A stretch of 64,000 nucleotides of DNA from Chryseobacterium sp. JAH (GTDB taxonomy: Bacteria > Bacteroidota > Bacteroidia > Flavobacteriales > Weeksellaceae). Shown here piece by piece: positions 52,313-61,881 of the stretch. The notes under the pieces were generated by a model that worked only from the letters and a program-made list of their open reading frames with translations, was not told the DNA's origin and did not search any database. Numbering within the stretch: the stretch's first letter is position 1; the number at the start of each line of letters is the position of its first letter. The DNA is taken from positions 682,001-746,000 of the forward strand of contig NZ_LMAH01000003.1 in assembly GCF_001507335.1 (NCBI RefSeq), written 5' to 3'. A program made the position numbers and the translations under genes.

Positions 52313-53451
52313 TAGCAAACCGTTAGCAATGCACAAGAATAAGCGAACCTTCCACTTTCCGGAACACAAAGAAGGATTCTTTCTCCTTTTTTAAGATTCC
52401 CTGAATTCATTAGTTGTTCCACGGCGATAAAGATTGATCCGGCACCTACATTTCCAACTTCTGAAAGATTGTAGAACCATTTTTCCCATGGGAAGTCTAA
52501 ACCTACATTAGCAAATTCCTCTTTCAATCCTTCTTTGAAATAGCCTGAAGAAATGTGTGCCAAAACGTGATCGATAGAATCAGGATCAAGCTGATGCTTA
52601 TCGAAAGATGTTCTTAAACTTTCAGCACCTTTTACCAGGATATATTTATCTAAAATTTTAGTGTCTTGTTTTAAGGCAAAAATAGACTGGTTGAGCCATT
52701 CTTCAGCAGGGTATTCTGCCCAAGATTTCAAGCTTCCATCTTCCTGCTTTTCACAACCGGAATACATACATGCTTCAATTTCGTGAGCATAAGAGTAAAA
52801 ATCAATCCAGTCAATTCTTAAAGAAATTTCATTTTCTCTAGGTTTTGGTTCCAACAGAAATGCAGCGGCACCGTCAGAAAGCATCCATCTCAAAAACTCT
52901 CTTTTGAAAGCTATAATTGGTCTTTCTTCCAACAGTTTCAGATTTTCTGCTTCGTGGTTGAATTTGTCAGCGGTCATCCATGCAGACATTCTTTCAGAAC
53001 CTACACAGACTGCGTTGTCTTTTACTCCGGCTTTGATGTTCAGAAAACCATAGTTCAGTGCATTCATCCCCGAATTACAAAGACCTGTTGCAGTGTTGAT
53101 TTCTACAGACTTTCCGATGTTGAGTTCACCATGTACCATTGAAGAGTGTGACGGCTGAATTTGATCAGCAGAAGAAGTTCCGCAGGATAGAAGCTGCATA
53201 TCTTCTTTTTTGAACTGCTCATCAAAAAGACCTTCAACAGCTTTTGCTGTGATTTGAGCATTGGTATGCGTAGGTTTCCCCTCTTTATCTAAGGCGTAAT
53301 ATCTGGTTTTGATTTTGTTGTTCCTTAGAATTAAAGCTCTCGCTTTAGAAGGTGTATTATTTACGAAGCCAAGATAGCTTTCCATTTCGTCATTCGAAAC
53401 CGGCTCATTCGGCAAGTATGTTGAAGCTTTTGTTATAAATACGTCTTGCAT
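52312..53451 (-). CDS. darB: DarB, ketoacyl-ACP synthase III-like enzyme of dialkylresorcinol synthesis
   Basis: 379 residues, longer than FabH. The KAS III triad is seen as Cys in 'NTATGLCNSGMNAL', His in 'HVLAHISSGYFKEG' and Asn in 'SEVGNVGAGS'. It lies next to darA, the defining pair for dialkylresorcinol synthesis. DarB condenses acyl-thioesters to a diketone-type intermediate which DarA closes to the ring. The dialkylresorcinol is the alcohol half of flexirubin. Confidence 0.92.
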   Translation of the reverse strand: MQDVFITKASTYLPNEPVSNDEMESYLGFVNNTPSKARALILRNNKIKTRYYALDKEGKPTHTNAQITAKAVEGLFDEQFKKEDMQLLSCGTSSADQIQPSHSSMVHGELNIGKSVEINTATGLCNSGMNALNYGFLNIKAGVKDNAVCVGSERMSAWMTADKFNHEAENLKLLEERPIIAFKREFLRWMLSDGAAAFLLEPKPRENEISLRIDWIDFYSYAHEIEACMYSGCEKQEDGSLKSWAEYPAEEWLNQSIFALKQDTKILDKYILVKGAESLRTSFDKHQLDPDSIDHVLAHISSGYFKEGLKEEFANVGLDFPWEKWFYNLSEVGNVGAGSIFIAVEQLMNSGNLKKGERILLCVPESGRFAYSCALLTVC

Positions 53452-53453
53452 TT

Positions 53454-54368
53454 CTATTTTAAATTAATTCCTTGTAAATATTCTTTTTGTTTCTGTCTTT
53501 TAGACCACAAAAGGGGTGCTAATAATATATGAAAAACCAAAACAATAGGTGAAATAATCCATATTGCTGCCATCAAATATACTTTAAAGAATTTGATCAG
53601 CAATGGGCGTTTTTCTTTTTTCTTGATAATGAGATTGCTCCATACAGTAAAGATTTTGTTGCCTACTTTCTCTACACGAACCAAGAATGGTCTGATTTCT
53701 ACGGCTCCGTTTTTCACCAGATCTGGCTGAAGATTTGCAAAGTCACTGTTGTCAAAATGATTTTCAATAATCTTTCCATATTTTCCTGCTCCGTTGATTT
53801 CTTCATTCGAGACTCCAGCGGCAGGAAGCATTCCTGACTTTTCTTTCTGCCCCGTAGTCAGCCAACGAAGAATCGTCAAAACACTGGTGTAATTATCGTG
53901 TCTGTCTACCAAAGCAATGTTTCCAACCAATTTGGCATTTAGATTTTTTAAATAAACCTTCAGTTTTTCCTGAGACAGCATCCACATATTTCGAGTACCG
54001 GAAACGGTAACGACAGGAGTATCTTTTAATAAACCTTCCGCATAACTGCTTTTCAGGAAAGAGATGATGGGAATAGAAGGAGTCAGATACCAAACCTGAT
54101 ATCCGAAAAGGATAAGATCGTATTTTTTATTCAGTACATTTTCCGGTGGCGGAAGAATCTCGCTTGGAATCTGTAAATAAGATTCGGGGAAAGTATTGAA
54201 AAAAACATCACTCGGCCACGGAAAAGGGAAATCTTCTTTCAGCTGAATGTTGTAGTAAGTGACTAGATATTCGTCTTTTTTATCCTCAAACGGCTGGGCA
54301 ATATTTTTCATAATATCCTCCAGCTGACCCGTCTGTGTATAATAGAGAACAAGTACGTTTTTCTGCAT
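53454..54368 (-). CDS. darA: DarA, dialkylresorcinol condensing/aromatising enzyme
   Basis: 304 residues. The N-terminus 'VLVLYYTQTGQLEDIMKNIA' is flavodoxin-like, with 'YDLILFGYQVWYLTPSIPII' and 'TVSGTRNMWMLSQEKLKVYL'. This is the DarA family of Chitinophaga and Flavobacterium. Two hydrophobic helices lie near the C-terminus ('VYLMAAIWIISPIVLVFHIL'). It is two bases from darB. A TATTTTTG box 20 bases upstream (54388-54395) may give extra transcription. Confidence 0.92.
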   Translation of the reverse strand: MQKNVLVLYYTQTGQLEDIMKNIAQPFEDKKDEYLVTYYNIQLKEDFPFPWPSDVFFNTFPESYLQIPSEILPPPENVLNKKYDLILFGYQVWYLTPSIPIISFLKSSYAEGLLKDTPVVTVSGTRNMWMLSQEKLKVYLKNLNAKLVGNIALVDRHDNYTSVLTILRWLTTGQKEKSGMLPAAGVSNEEINGAGKYGKIIENHFDNSDFANLQPDLVKNGAVEIRPFLVRVEKVGNKIFTVWSNLIIKKKEKRPLLIKFFKVYLMAAIWIISPIVLVFHILLAPLLWSKRQKQKEYLQGINLK

Positions 54369-54387
54369 TAATATTCTTTATGGATTA

Positions 54388-54395
54388 CAAAAATA
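54388..54395 (-). promoter_or_regulatory. Candidate internal -7 box before darA
   Basis: TATTTTTG on the minus strand in the 42-base gap between the MMPL gene and darA. No -33 element visible. Confidence 0.4.
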
Positions 54396-54410
54396 TGCTT
54401 TTAAAATTTA

Positions 54411-57400
54411 TTATTCGTGTCGGAATACTCTTATTGATTCGGAAGTACACACTAAGTTAAATGAAGGGTTTTCAAAAACTGTATTTTCTGTGTTCATAAA
54501 AATAACAGTTTTCGGAAGCTGAGCAATTTCGTTAACATTAAATTGAGCATCTGAGATCAGGAGAACATCAATGTCTTTGGTGATTTCAGAAGTGTTTTTG
54601 ATGTAATTTATTTTTCTGTTTTTTACGATATAATTGTTTTCAGCAATCTGTCTTTTTTCTTCGTTTTTGATGAGACTGAAAACTCTTCTTCCTGCTTGGT
54701 GAAGGGTCAGCAAAATGTCTTTTTGTCCGAAATCATCTGCAATATGCAAAATGTTGGCATCGGTAGCGATATGTTTGTTCAGTTCAAAATAAACAGATTT
54801 ATTTTCATTAAAATCCTGTTTAACTTCTTTCACAACTTCCGTTTCTTTATAGAGGAAACTTAGAAATAATTTCTTTTTAAAATAATTCTCGTCTTCAATT
54901 TCGTTTCGCAGCTTCGCAAATTCATTTCTGAAATAAGAATTGATGTTTTTTGCTCTCTCTTTATAAGTTGTTCCAAAAGACAAATTGTCTTTGCTGATTC
55001 TGTCACCCACTTTTACGATAATGTCACCGTCGTAAATAATGAAATCACCTTTTGGTAAAACTTCAGAATTTCCATGAATGTATAACGGTAAAATATCTAA
55101 ACCGAATTCTTCGGCAAGATAAAAAGCGCCTTTATGAAAACGTTTCACATCATTAGTATAAGACCTTTCTGCTTCTGGGAATACGACTAATGAATATCCC
55201 TGTTTAATTTTTTCCTTTAATTTTTCCTTTCCATTTTCAATACCTTGAGAAACAGGATAAAAACCTAAAGCTTTTACCAACTTTCCAAAAACCGGAGAGT
55301 CATACACCCAATCATTGACCAAATACACAATTTTATGGGTTGCCATAGCAATCGCCAAAGTATCAAGGAAAGAAGTGTGATTCGCAATGATAATCGCAGG
55401 CTTGCTGAAATCTTCGTAGGGATTAGTGATGACTTTCTTTTTTACAAAAGGATTTCCATACAGGACAGATGTTAAAAACTTGGCTAAAATTAACTTAATA
55501 AATTCTAACGTTTTTCCTTTGGATTTTCTCACAAAAATGCTTCCGATTACTGAGAATATCAGTCCTCCCAAACCATAATAAATAAAAAGAATCACCGAAT
55601 GTAAGAACAGTCTGAACGTAATTGGGGAAAGTCCTTTTTTTGTTCTGTTGATAATTAAAAATCTAAACCAAAACGGATATAAAGTTGAGGTAATGATAAT
55701 CACCGAAAGCATACCGATAAGCGCAACCAAAGCTAAAGAATGCAACGCCGGGTGTTTTGCGAAAATCAAAGAGCCAATCGATAAAATCGTCGTGAAAACC
55801 GCCAAAATAATCGAAATTCTGTACGTCGGAAGTTCGTTTTTCCCTGTCGTATGTTCTTTCTGCATTGCTTTCGTCAAGAAAATACTGAAATCATCACCAA
55901 CCCCGAAAACCAATGTGCAGACTACGGTGCTGAAAATGTTGAGTTCTAACCCGAGAAAATAGAGAATTCCAGCAGTGACAACTCCAGTTAAAACAATAGG
56001 AAACATGGTGAGCATCGTCAATTCAAAATTCCTGAAGAAAACAATAATGGTGAGAAGAATGGCCAATAATGAATAATTAATCAACGTGTTGAAATCTCTT
56101 TTCAGCAAGCCCAAAAAGTTCTCATTCATCTGCTGGCGATCGATGGCGATGGCATCGTGCTTCTTTTCGATGTCTTTGATAAATGCATCTCTTTTCTTTT
56201 CGTCTACTTTCACCACATTCGAAACTGTATAGAATCCATTTTCCTGACTGAGGAATTCCGAGATCTGGAGCGCCTTTATTTTTTGGTAATCTTGTAAGCT
56301 TAAAGTGGAGTAGGTTTTATTTAAATTTTCATTGAACTGGTCAAAAGCAGAACCGTTGAAACCGAATTTATTACCATTAGAAACCAATTCAGAAACTGTA
56401 GATTTCTTTTTATTTTCGTTCCAGAAATTTTTCCATATTGCTACTTTTTTCAGCTGGTCTTCTTTAGACAAAACAACATTTCCAAGTGAATTGTAGCTTA
56501 AGATTTTGCCATCCTTCTTTTCTTTTTCCAAAAACTGACTCAACTCTGAATTTCTTGCCAATGCTTCTTCCTCAGAGTTTCCATAAGAAATCGTGTAAAT
56601 GGATTTTGACGTGATGTCAGATAATTTTTCAAGCTTGGCTTCGCTTATTTTTAAATCTTTCGGAATGTAATTTAAATCGCCAATATCTTCATTGAAACCA
56701 ACGTGACGGAAACCAAACAAACACGCAATAATCACAAGCGAACAGCCAATAATCAAAGGCTTATTCTTTTCATAAGGATAATGCCCAATTTTATCGATGA
56801 AATTGGTATTTAATGTGTCAGATTTTTCTTTTGGATGATAAAGCTGCGGAACAATAATCAATGCCGAAATTGATGAAAATAATACCGTAATTGATGCGAA
56901 AAGCCCTAGATCTTTCAGCGCTTCGGAACGCACAAAAACCAGACACAAGAATGAAACCGCCGTTGTCGCACTGCTTAGAATAATCGGCTGGGTAATTTCT
57001 TTGTAAAGCTCTTCTATATTGTTGTTATGCTTGTAGTGAGTAAGAATGTGAAGTGCATAATCAATCGTAATTCCAATTAAAATCGCACCTACGCTCAGTG
57101 AAATGGCTGAGATTTTATCTTTAATAAAATATAAAACCATTAGAGCTAACAAAACTGAAAACAGCGTTGGAAGAAAAATGATGAGTGGTGTGAAAAAACT
57201 TCTAAAATAATAAATCAATAAAATCATCAGCACAGTCATCGAAATAATAACCGTATTCTGAATGTCTTTCTTAATTTGCTGTGCGTTAGCAACTGCAATT
57301 ACCGGAGAACCAAAATAGCTCAACTCCGTTTTTCCTTTAAATTCTTTGTTGAGGTTGTCTTTGATTTCGTTCAGCTGATTGACGAAAACTTCATTGTTTT

Positions 57401-58064
57401 TGGTATCGTTGCTTTTGTTTTTTGGTTCGATGAAAAGCAGAAGGTTTTTTCCGTCTTTAGTTACTACGTAATTGTCTTCGAGTTTGAAATCTTTGCTAAT
57501 GTTAAGCGCATTCAGTTTTTTGATTCCTAAAAAAGTGATTCCTAGAGGGTCTTTTTTTATAAAATCTTTCGTTACCAAACTTGTAGGCGAAACCAATGAA
57601 ATGTAATTGTTCTCAACTTGGTTGGCGATGCTGTCTTTGTTGAGTTTTTGCTCGATTTCCCGATAATCGTTTTCGTCTAAAAACAGAGGCAGATTCTGGT
57701 TGACAAAATCAAAAGTTTCTGAGATCTCATTATCGTCCACCTTTCCCTGAACGGAACCGATGTATTTTTGCAAAGGTTTTGTTTTTTCTAAAAATTGGTC
57801 AGCCGTTTCGGATAACTGGAAGTTGTCGTCTTTCGATTTTTTCTCGATGATGACAATGATTTTGTCTGAAAAGTTGAGTTGTTTCAAAACTTTTGCAGTC
57901 AAATCAGACTTTTCATTTTTCGGAATGATCTGATTGATGTCTTCCTCAAAATTGATTTTAGAAGCGAAGAACAGGCACATTCCAGCAATTCCTAAAGCGG
58001 CTGCGATAGAAAGAATTCTGTTTTTGGCAATCAGATAATATAAATAGATGAAAAAACGATGCAT
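54411..58064 (-). CDS. Three-domain MMPL transporter / PlsC-like acyltransferase / degenerate methyltransferase domain
   Basis: 1217 residues. Residues of about 1-810 are an RND/MMPL exporter with two sets of helices around large loops ('SVGAILIGITIDYALHIL', 'VFGVGDDFSIFL'). Residues of about 880-1060 are a PlsC-type acyltransferase ('IIIANHTSFLDTLAIA', 'VVFPEAERSYTND'). The last 120 residues look like a worn SAM-methyltransferase Rossmann unit: 'ILHIADDFGQKDILLTLHQA' stands where a glycine-rich SAM loop should be. Related flavobacterial proteins are trifunctional. It probably moves or acylates the pigment, and leads the dar operon. Confidence 0.88.
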   Translation of the reverse strand: MHRFFIYLYYLIAKNRILSIAAALGIAGMCLFFASKINFEEDINQIIPKNEKSDLTAKVLKQLNFSDKIIVIIEKKSKDDNFQLSETADQFLEKTKPLQKYIGSVQGKVDDNEISETFDFVNQNLPLFLDENDYREIEQKLNKDSIANQVENNYISLVSPTSLVTKDFIKKDPLGITFLGIKKLNALNISKDFKLEDNYVVTKDGKNLLLFIEPKNKSNDTKNNEVFVNQLNEIKDNLNKEFKGKTELSYFGSPVIAVANAQQIKKDIQNTVIISMTVLMILLIYYFRSFFTPLIIFLPTLFSVLLALMVLYFIKDKISAISLSVGAILIGITIDYALHILTHYKHNNNIEELYKEITQPIILSSATTAVSFLCLVFVRSEALKDLGLFASITVLFSSISALIIVPQLYHPKEKSDTLNTNFIDKIGHYPYEKNKPLIIGCSLVIIACLFGFRHVGFNEDIGDLNYIPKDLKISEAKLEKLSDITSKSIYTISYGNSEEEALARNSELSQFLEKEKKDGKILSYNSLGNVVLSKEDQLKKVAIWKNFWNENKKKSTVSELVSNGNKFGFNGSAFDQFNENLNKTYSTLSLQDYQKIKALQISEFLSQENGFYTVSNVVKVDEKKRDAFIKDIEKKHDAIAIDRQQMNENFLGLLKRDFNTLINYSLLAILLTIIVFFRNFELTMLTMFPIVLTGVVTAGILYFLGLELNIFSTVVCTLVFGVGDDFSIFLTKAMQKEHTTGKNELPTYRISIILAVFTTILSIGSLIFAKHPALHSLALVALIGMLSVIIITSTLYPFWFRFLIINRTKKGLSPITFRLFLHSVILFIYYGLGGLIFSVIGSIFVRKSKGKTLEFIKLILAKFLTSVLYGNPFVKKKVITNPYEDFSKPAIIIANHTSFLDTLAIAMATHKIVYLVNDWVYDSPVFGKLVKALGFYPVSQGIENGKEKLKEKIKQGYSLVVFPEAERSYTNDVKRFHKGAFYLAEEFGLDILPLYIHGNSEVLPKGDFIIYDGDIIVKVGDRISKDNLSFGTTYKERAKNINSYFRNEFAKLRNEIEDENYFKKKLFLSFLYKETEVVKEVKQDFNENKSVYFELNKHIATDANILHIADDFGQKDILLTLHQAGRRVFSLIKNEEKRQIAENNYIVKNRKINYIKNTSEITKDIDVLLISDAQFNVNEIAQLPKTVIFMNTENTVFENPSFNLVCTSESIRVFRHE

Positions 58065-58085
58065 GAGTTTCTCAAATCAAGTTTG

Positions 58086-58093
58086 CAAATTTA
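58086..58093 (-). promoter_or_regulatory. Candidate -7 box for the MMPL/dar operon
   Basis: TAAATTTG on the minus strand, 21 bases before the MMPL-gene ATG. Confidence 0.5.
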
Positions 58094-58179
58094 ATTTTTT
58101 ATAGAGTAGTTTTAAAACATTTATGATAAGTTTTCGCCGAAAATCAATAAAATATTCCACGTAAAATGAAAAAATCTTT

Positions 58180-58187
58180 TATTTTTG
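58180..58187 (+). promoter_or_regulatory. Candidate -7 box for the membrane-protein pair
   Basis: TATTTTTG, about 70 bases upstream of the ATG at 58258, in the divergent spacer. Confidence 0.45.
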
Positions 58188-58257
58188 CAAACGTTCCCTT
58201 TACGCTGACACATATTTTTTAGACACAGAATTATTCTTAATCGGGAAACTGCATGGT

Positions 58258-59250
58258 ATGTTGAGAACATTTGATGAAAAATTAAACGGATTTCTGTTTG
58301 TAGTAATTCTTCCATTTCTGCTTTTCTTCATGTCTTATTATGGATTTGAATCTTCGTATGTAAAGCTTAAGTCGATGGAGAGTCCTCCTGATTTTATGTT
58401 TACATCGGTATATGCTTACCGAGTGATTCCTAATTTTTTGATGGTAGAAGTGACAGGATTCCTGGATTTTATCATCAATTCTTATCTTTCACCACTAAAA
58501 GTGGTCCTTCTTAAAAACGGAACTGTTTTCTATCACAGTGTCTTTCTCATTAATAGCGTGTTTTTGGTTTTTTCGTCGATCGTTTTAGATTCAATTTTAA
58601 AACTGAGCCCGATTGAAGTTTTAGGAAATTCCAATATTAAAAAAATAGTGCATCTCTTAGCCGTATTTTTCATTGTCATTGTGCAGTATGTTCCCACCAA
58701 TTGTGATTTAATGGCAATTTTTTTTTATCTGTTGGGAGTTTTGTTCTCATTGCAGTATTTTCATCGCAAAAAAAGATCTGATTTTATTTTTTTGTGTATT
58801 ACGGTATTGGTGTCGACACTGATAAGAGAAACGGCATGTCTCAACATTGCTTTTTTTGCGGCAATTTTTATAGAGAATAAAGCCGGAGTTTTTAAGTATA
58901 TAAAAGAAATCGGAATACTGGTTCTGTCTTTTGTACTGCCTTACCTAGGATTAAAAATAATGATTCCACAAGATGTCTCATTTTTTGAGGGAGTTTATCT
59001 TGCTGAAAATTTTACCAGCCCTTTTAATCTTGCGGGATTTCTTTTTGCCAGCATAGGGTTCTACTTTATTTATAGCCTATGTAGTGTTGAGGGAAAATCA
59101 ATTTTAAAAAAATATCTTTTCTTTTCCATACCCTATCTTGGAATGATTACTTTAGTGGGACTTTTCTGGGAGGTGAGGCTTTTTTTACCACTTCTACTTT
59201 CAGGATTGATTGTGGCTTTTCACCAGTTTGAAAATATTCATACAACCTAA
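58258..59250 (+). CDS. Polytopic membrane protein, 330 residues
   Basis: About nine hydrophobic helices. 'TSVYAYRVIPNFLMVEVTGF' near residue 50 resembles the loop after the first helix in membrane glycosyltransferase-like or Wzy-like proteins, where an Arg sits by the membrane. The stop TAA directly precedes the ATG of the EpsG-like gene, so the two are co-translated. Function not known; glycan polymer assembly is inferred from the neighbour. Confidence 0.72.
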   Translation: MLRTFDEKLNGFLFVVILPFLLFFMSYYGFESSYVKLKSMESPPDFMFTSVYAYRVIPNFLMVEVTGFLDFIINSYLSPLKVVLLKNGTVFYHSVFLINSVFLVFSSIVLDSILKLSPIEVLGNSNIKKIVHLLAVFFIVIVQYVPTNCDLMAIFFYLLGVLFSLQYFHRKKRSDFIFLCITVLVSTLIRETACLNIAFFAAIFIENKAGVFKYIKEIGILVLSFVLPYLGLKIMIPQDVSFFEGVYLAENFTSPFNLAGFLFASIGFYFIYSLCSVEGKSILKKYLFFSIPYLGMITLVGLFWEVRLFLPLLLSGLIVAFHQFENIHTT

Positions 59251-60390
59251 ATGAATCTACTACACCCATATTATATCATTGCGCTGATTTTCATCCTCGT
59301 TTTCAGTTTTCAGGAAGTGTACGGAAGAAAAGTAGAGAAAAAGTGGCTGTGGTTTTTAGCTGGATATTTGATTGTACTTGCAGGCTTGCGTAATCAGGTA
59401 GGCCCAGATTACGGAAGTTATATAGGTATTTATAATTATTCTGACACAAAAGAATATATCAATATTATATTGAAAGCTTTATATCTCGACGGAACTCAAC
59501 CTATAGAGCTCGAATGGTTGTTTGTTTTAATCAATAAGATTTTGCTTAACGTATTCAACGCGCCTTTCTATATGCTCACGCTGGTAATTGCTACGATAAC
59601 AATCATTCTCAAAATAGAGTATATTGATGATAATACATTTTATCCTTTTACCTTTATCCTGTTTATGTTTATTCCCGGTTTCTTTATTGGGGAGAGTGGA
59701 CAGATCAGGCAGTGTTTAGGTTCTTTTATTATTTATTACGGTATTCGGTTTATTAAACAAGATAGATTATTAATGTATTTGCTTTGCATCTATTTGGGTG
59801 CTGGTATACATAATGTCTGTTATGTTTTTCTCCCAATGTATTGGTTAGTACGTATTCCGATGAATAAATTTTGGATGCTGATTTGTATCATCGCTTCTAT
59901 TTTTGCATCTCCCTTTGAAGTTTACAGGGTTTTTGGAGACTTTATTAGTAGTGTAGCAAGTGATAATATGCTTGTAGAAGGTTTTAACGGTTATATAGAC
60001 GAGACAACTCAGAGGATTAATGGAGGAATCGGGATCCCTGAGGGGCTAATGGCAATTCTCACATTTTTCTTGTTCTTTTTCGATACTCCAATGAAAGAAA
60101 AATTTCCGTATTATGAGTATCATCGGAACTATGCAGTCATCGGAATTTGTTTGTATTTTATTTTCAGAAATAATCCAGTTTTTTCTTCAAGACTAGCAGG
60201 AGCTTTTATTGGGTTCTCATATATCATCATTCCGAATGCAATGGCTGTTGTTTCTTTAACTACCAAAAAATTGATTCATACATTTATCATTGCTTTGTTT
60301 GTCTTCAATTTTATTGTATTTGCAAGTTTCAAAAATATAGTGAGGGGTAACTTTACCATCGATCGCTATCATAATTACTTATTGCCGTAA
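59251..60390 (+). CDS. EpsG family membrane protein
   Basis: 379 residues with about ten helices. 'LAGLRNQVGPDYGSYIGIYN' after the second helix is the EpsG/Wzy-like signature ('R..vG.Dy..Y'), and 'IGESGQIRQCLGSFIIYYGI' follows. EpsG proteins act in exopolysaccharide polymerisation. No glycosyltransferase or Wzx gene is adjacent within the window. Confidence 0.85.
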   Translation: MNLLHPYYIIALIFILVFSFQEVYGRKVEKKWLWFLAGYLIVLAGLRNQVGPDYGSYIGIYNYSDTKEYINIILKALYLDGTQPIELEWLFVLINKILLNVFNAPFYMLTLVIATITIILKIEYIDDNTFYPFTFILFMFIPGFFIGESGQIRQCLGSFIIYYGIRFIKQDRLLMYLLCIYLGAGIHNVCYVFLPMYWLVRIPMNKFWMLICIIASIFASPFEVYRVFGDFISSVASDNMLVEGFNGYIDETTQRINGGIGIPEGLMAILTFFLFFFDTPMKEKFPYYEYHRNYAVIGICLYFIFRNNPVFSSRLAGAFIGFSYIIIPNAMAVVSLTTKKLIHTFIIALFVFNFIVFASFKNIVRGNFTIDRYHNYLLP

Positions 60391-60680
60391 AGTATCTTAG
60401 ATTTTATTAGTAATTTTTAGTATTTGTAAAGTGAAAGATATTTCTTCGCAGTGCAGGACGTTTGCAGGGTGAGAATGAAAAGTTCGGAAACCGCAGGTAA
60501 GACTGTGGAGAATAAATTTTCAAAAGAAAATTTCTTTAAATCTTATATTAATGAGAAACAAAATTGTGCTTAGCTATTTGTAAATCCCTATTTTTGACTT
60601 TAAGAAAGCAAAGAATTCATAATGTTTTAGGAACTGTTGTGTTTCTCTTTTTTTATTGAATAACATCCGCGAAACTGATA
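60391..60680. other. Intergenic region, 290 bases
   Basis: No supportable ORF. Right of centre it carries a promoter for the next gene (60564-60596). The rest shows no structure that I can name. Confidence 0.6.
60564..60596 (+). promoter_or_regulatory. Promoter of the third membrane-protein gene
   Basis: TTG (60564-60566), a 22-base spacer, and TATTTTTG (60589-60596). The leader would be about 78 bases long. Confidence 0.55.
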
Positions 60681-61832
60681 ATGATACGGGGAAAAATTTT
60701 ATCTTATTTAAATACTAAGATTTTTATCTATGTTTTGATTGTCGCAACAGCTCTATTTGCGATTGCTTTCACCTATCTTCACAATGCAAAATCGGATGGA
60801 TATATTTTAGGAGACTGGCTTATCAATTATCAGGATGGTGGTTTCAAGCGTAGAGGTCTGTCTGGGAGTTTCTTTTTTTTGCTGCAGGATATTTCTGGGA
60901 TAAAGCTCAATTTGTTAGTCTACTTTTTTCAGGTAATGATTATTTCAGGCTTTTTCTACTTTTACTTTAAATTGATTCAGTACAAAGAAGCTACATTTCT
61001 TTATTTGTCGCTTTTATTATCTTCCATCGGTTTTATAGGTCTTTTTAACTGTGTAGATTATGTGGGAAAAAAGGAATTCATTGTGTTCTTTTTGTTTGCG
61101 TTTTTCGTATGTCATTTAAATAAAAATTCACTGTCAAAATCAAAAGAATATTTGATTTGCTTCGGCCTTGTCATAGCTATGTTTTTTCATGAAATTACTT
61201 TGTTTTTCATTACATATTTCTTGATCGCGTTGTATTTAAAAACAGATACAATTGAGTTTAAAAGATATTTTAAATATATCATGGCAGTTTTTATTCCTGC
61301 CGTTTTCATTGGTCTTTTAGGTAAAAATATCAATGAAGGACAGTCTTTACAGATTCTTCAGGAGCGTGGGGTGATTCTCACAAGAGGTATTTTCTTTTGG
61401 AATATTAATGAAAGACAGTATATCATCGAACATTTTAAAGAGTACCGACTGTACTTGATCAGTTTTTTAATATCTGTTGCACATGTTGCATTTTATTTAA
61501 AATATCAAAGACACCGAAAGGCAATATCTATTTTATTGGTTACTGCTTTTGTCTTCTCGTTACCGCTTTTTTATCTGGCTATCGACTGGGGAAGATGGAT
61601 GTACATTCACATGATGTTTATTATTGTACTCTTTGCCATGCAATTGAAGGATAGCACTCATTCTACAAGTTTTAAAGTTCTCAAATTAAATCCCAAATTT
61701 TATATCACTTTATTCATTATTATTTTATCGCTGACGTATCGTGTAGAAATGTCTGGAAGAGGTTTTACTTTTGAAGGTTTTTTCTATAGAATCTTCGTTG
61801 AACCTATAGAATTATTGCATAAAATGGTCTGA
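60681..61832 (+). CDS. Polytopic membrane protein, 383 residues
   Basis: About ten helices. 'GDWLINYQDGGFKRRGLSGS' in the first loop is a known pattern in membrane proteins of surface-glycan loci ('NY.dGf.RRGL.G'), and 'AIDWGRWMYIHMMFIIVLFA' is near the C-terminus. It is likely a GT-C-like or polymerase-like protein. Unlike the pair upstream, it has its own promoter. Confidence 0.72.
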   Translation: MIRGKILSYLNTKIFIYVLIVATALFAIAFTYLHNAKSDGYILGDWLINYQDGGFKRRGLSGSFFFLLQDISGIKLNLLVYFFQVMIISGFFYFYFKLIQYKEATFLYLSLLLSSIGFIGLFNCVDYVGKKEFIVFFLFAFFVCHLNKNSLSKSKEYLICFGLVIAMFFHEITLFFITYFLIALYLKTDTIEFKRYFKYIMAVFIPAVFIGLLGKNINEGQSLQILQERGVILTRGIFFWNINERQYIIEHFKEYRLYLISFLISVAHVAFYLKYQRHRKAISILLVTAFVFSLPLFYLAIDWGRWMYIHMMFIIVLFAMQLKDSTHSTSFKVLKLNPKFYITLFIIILSLTYRVEMSGRGFTFEGFFYRIFVEPIELLHKMV

Positions 61833-61859
61833 CGGAAAAATGATATAATAAAAAAGCTT

Positions 61860-61867
61860 TACTTTTG
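61860..61867 (+). promoter_or_regulatory. Candidate -7 box for topA
   Basis: TACTTTTG, 14 bases before the topA ATG. Confidence 0.5.
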
Positions 61868-61881
61868 CAAAAATTTAGAGG

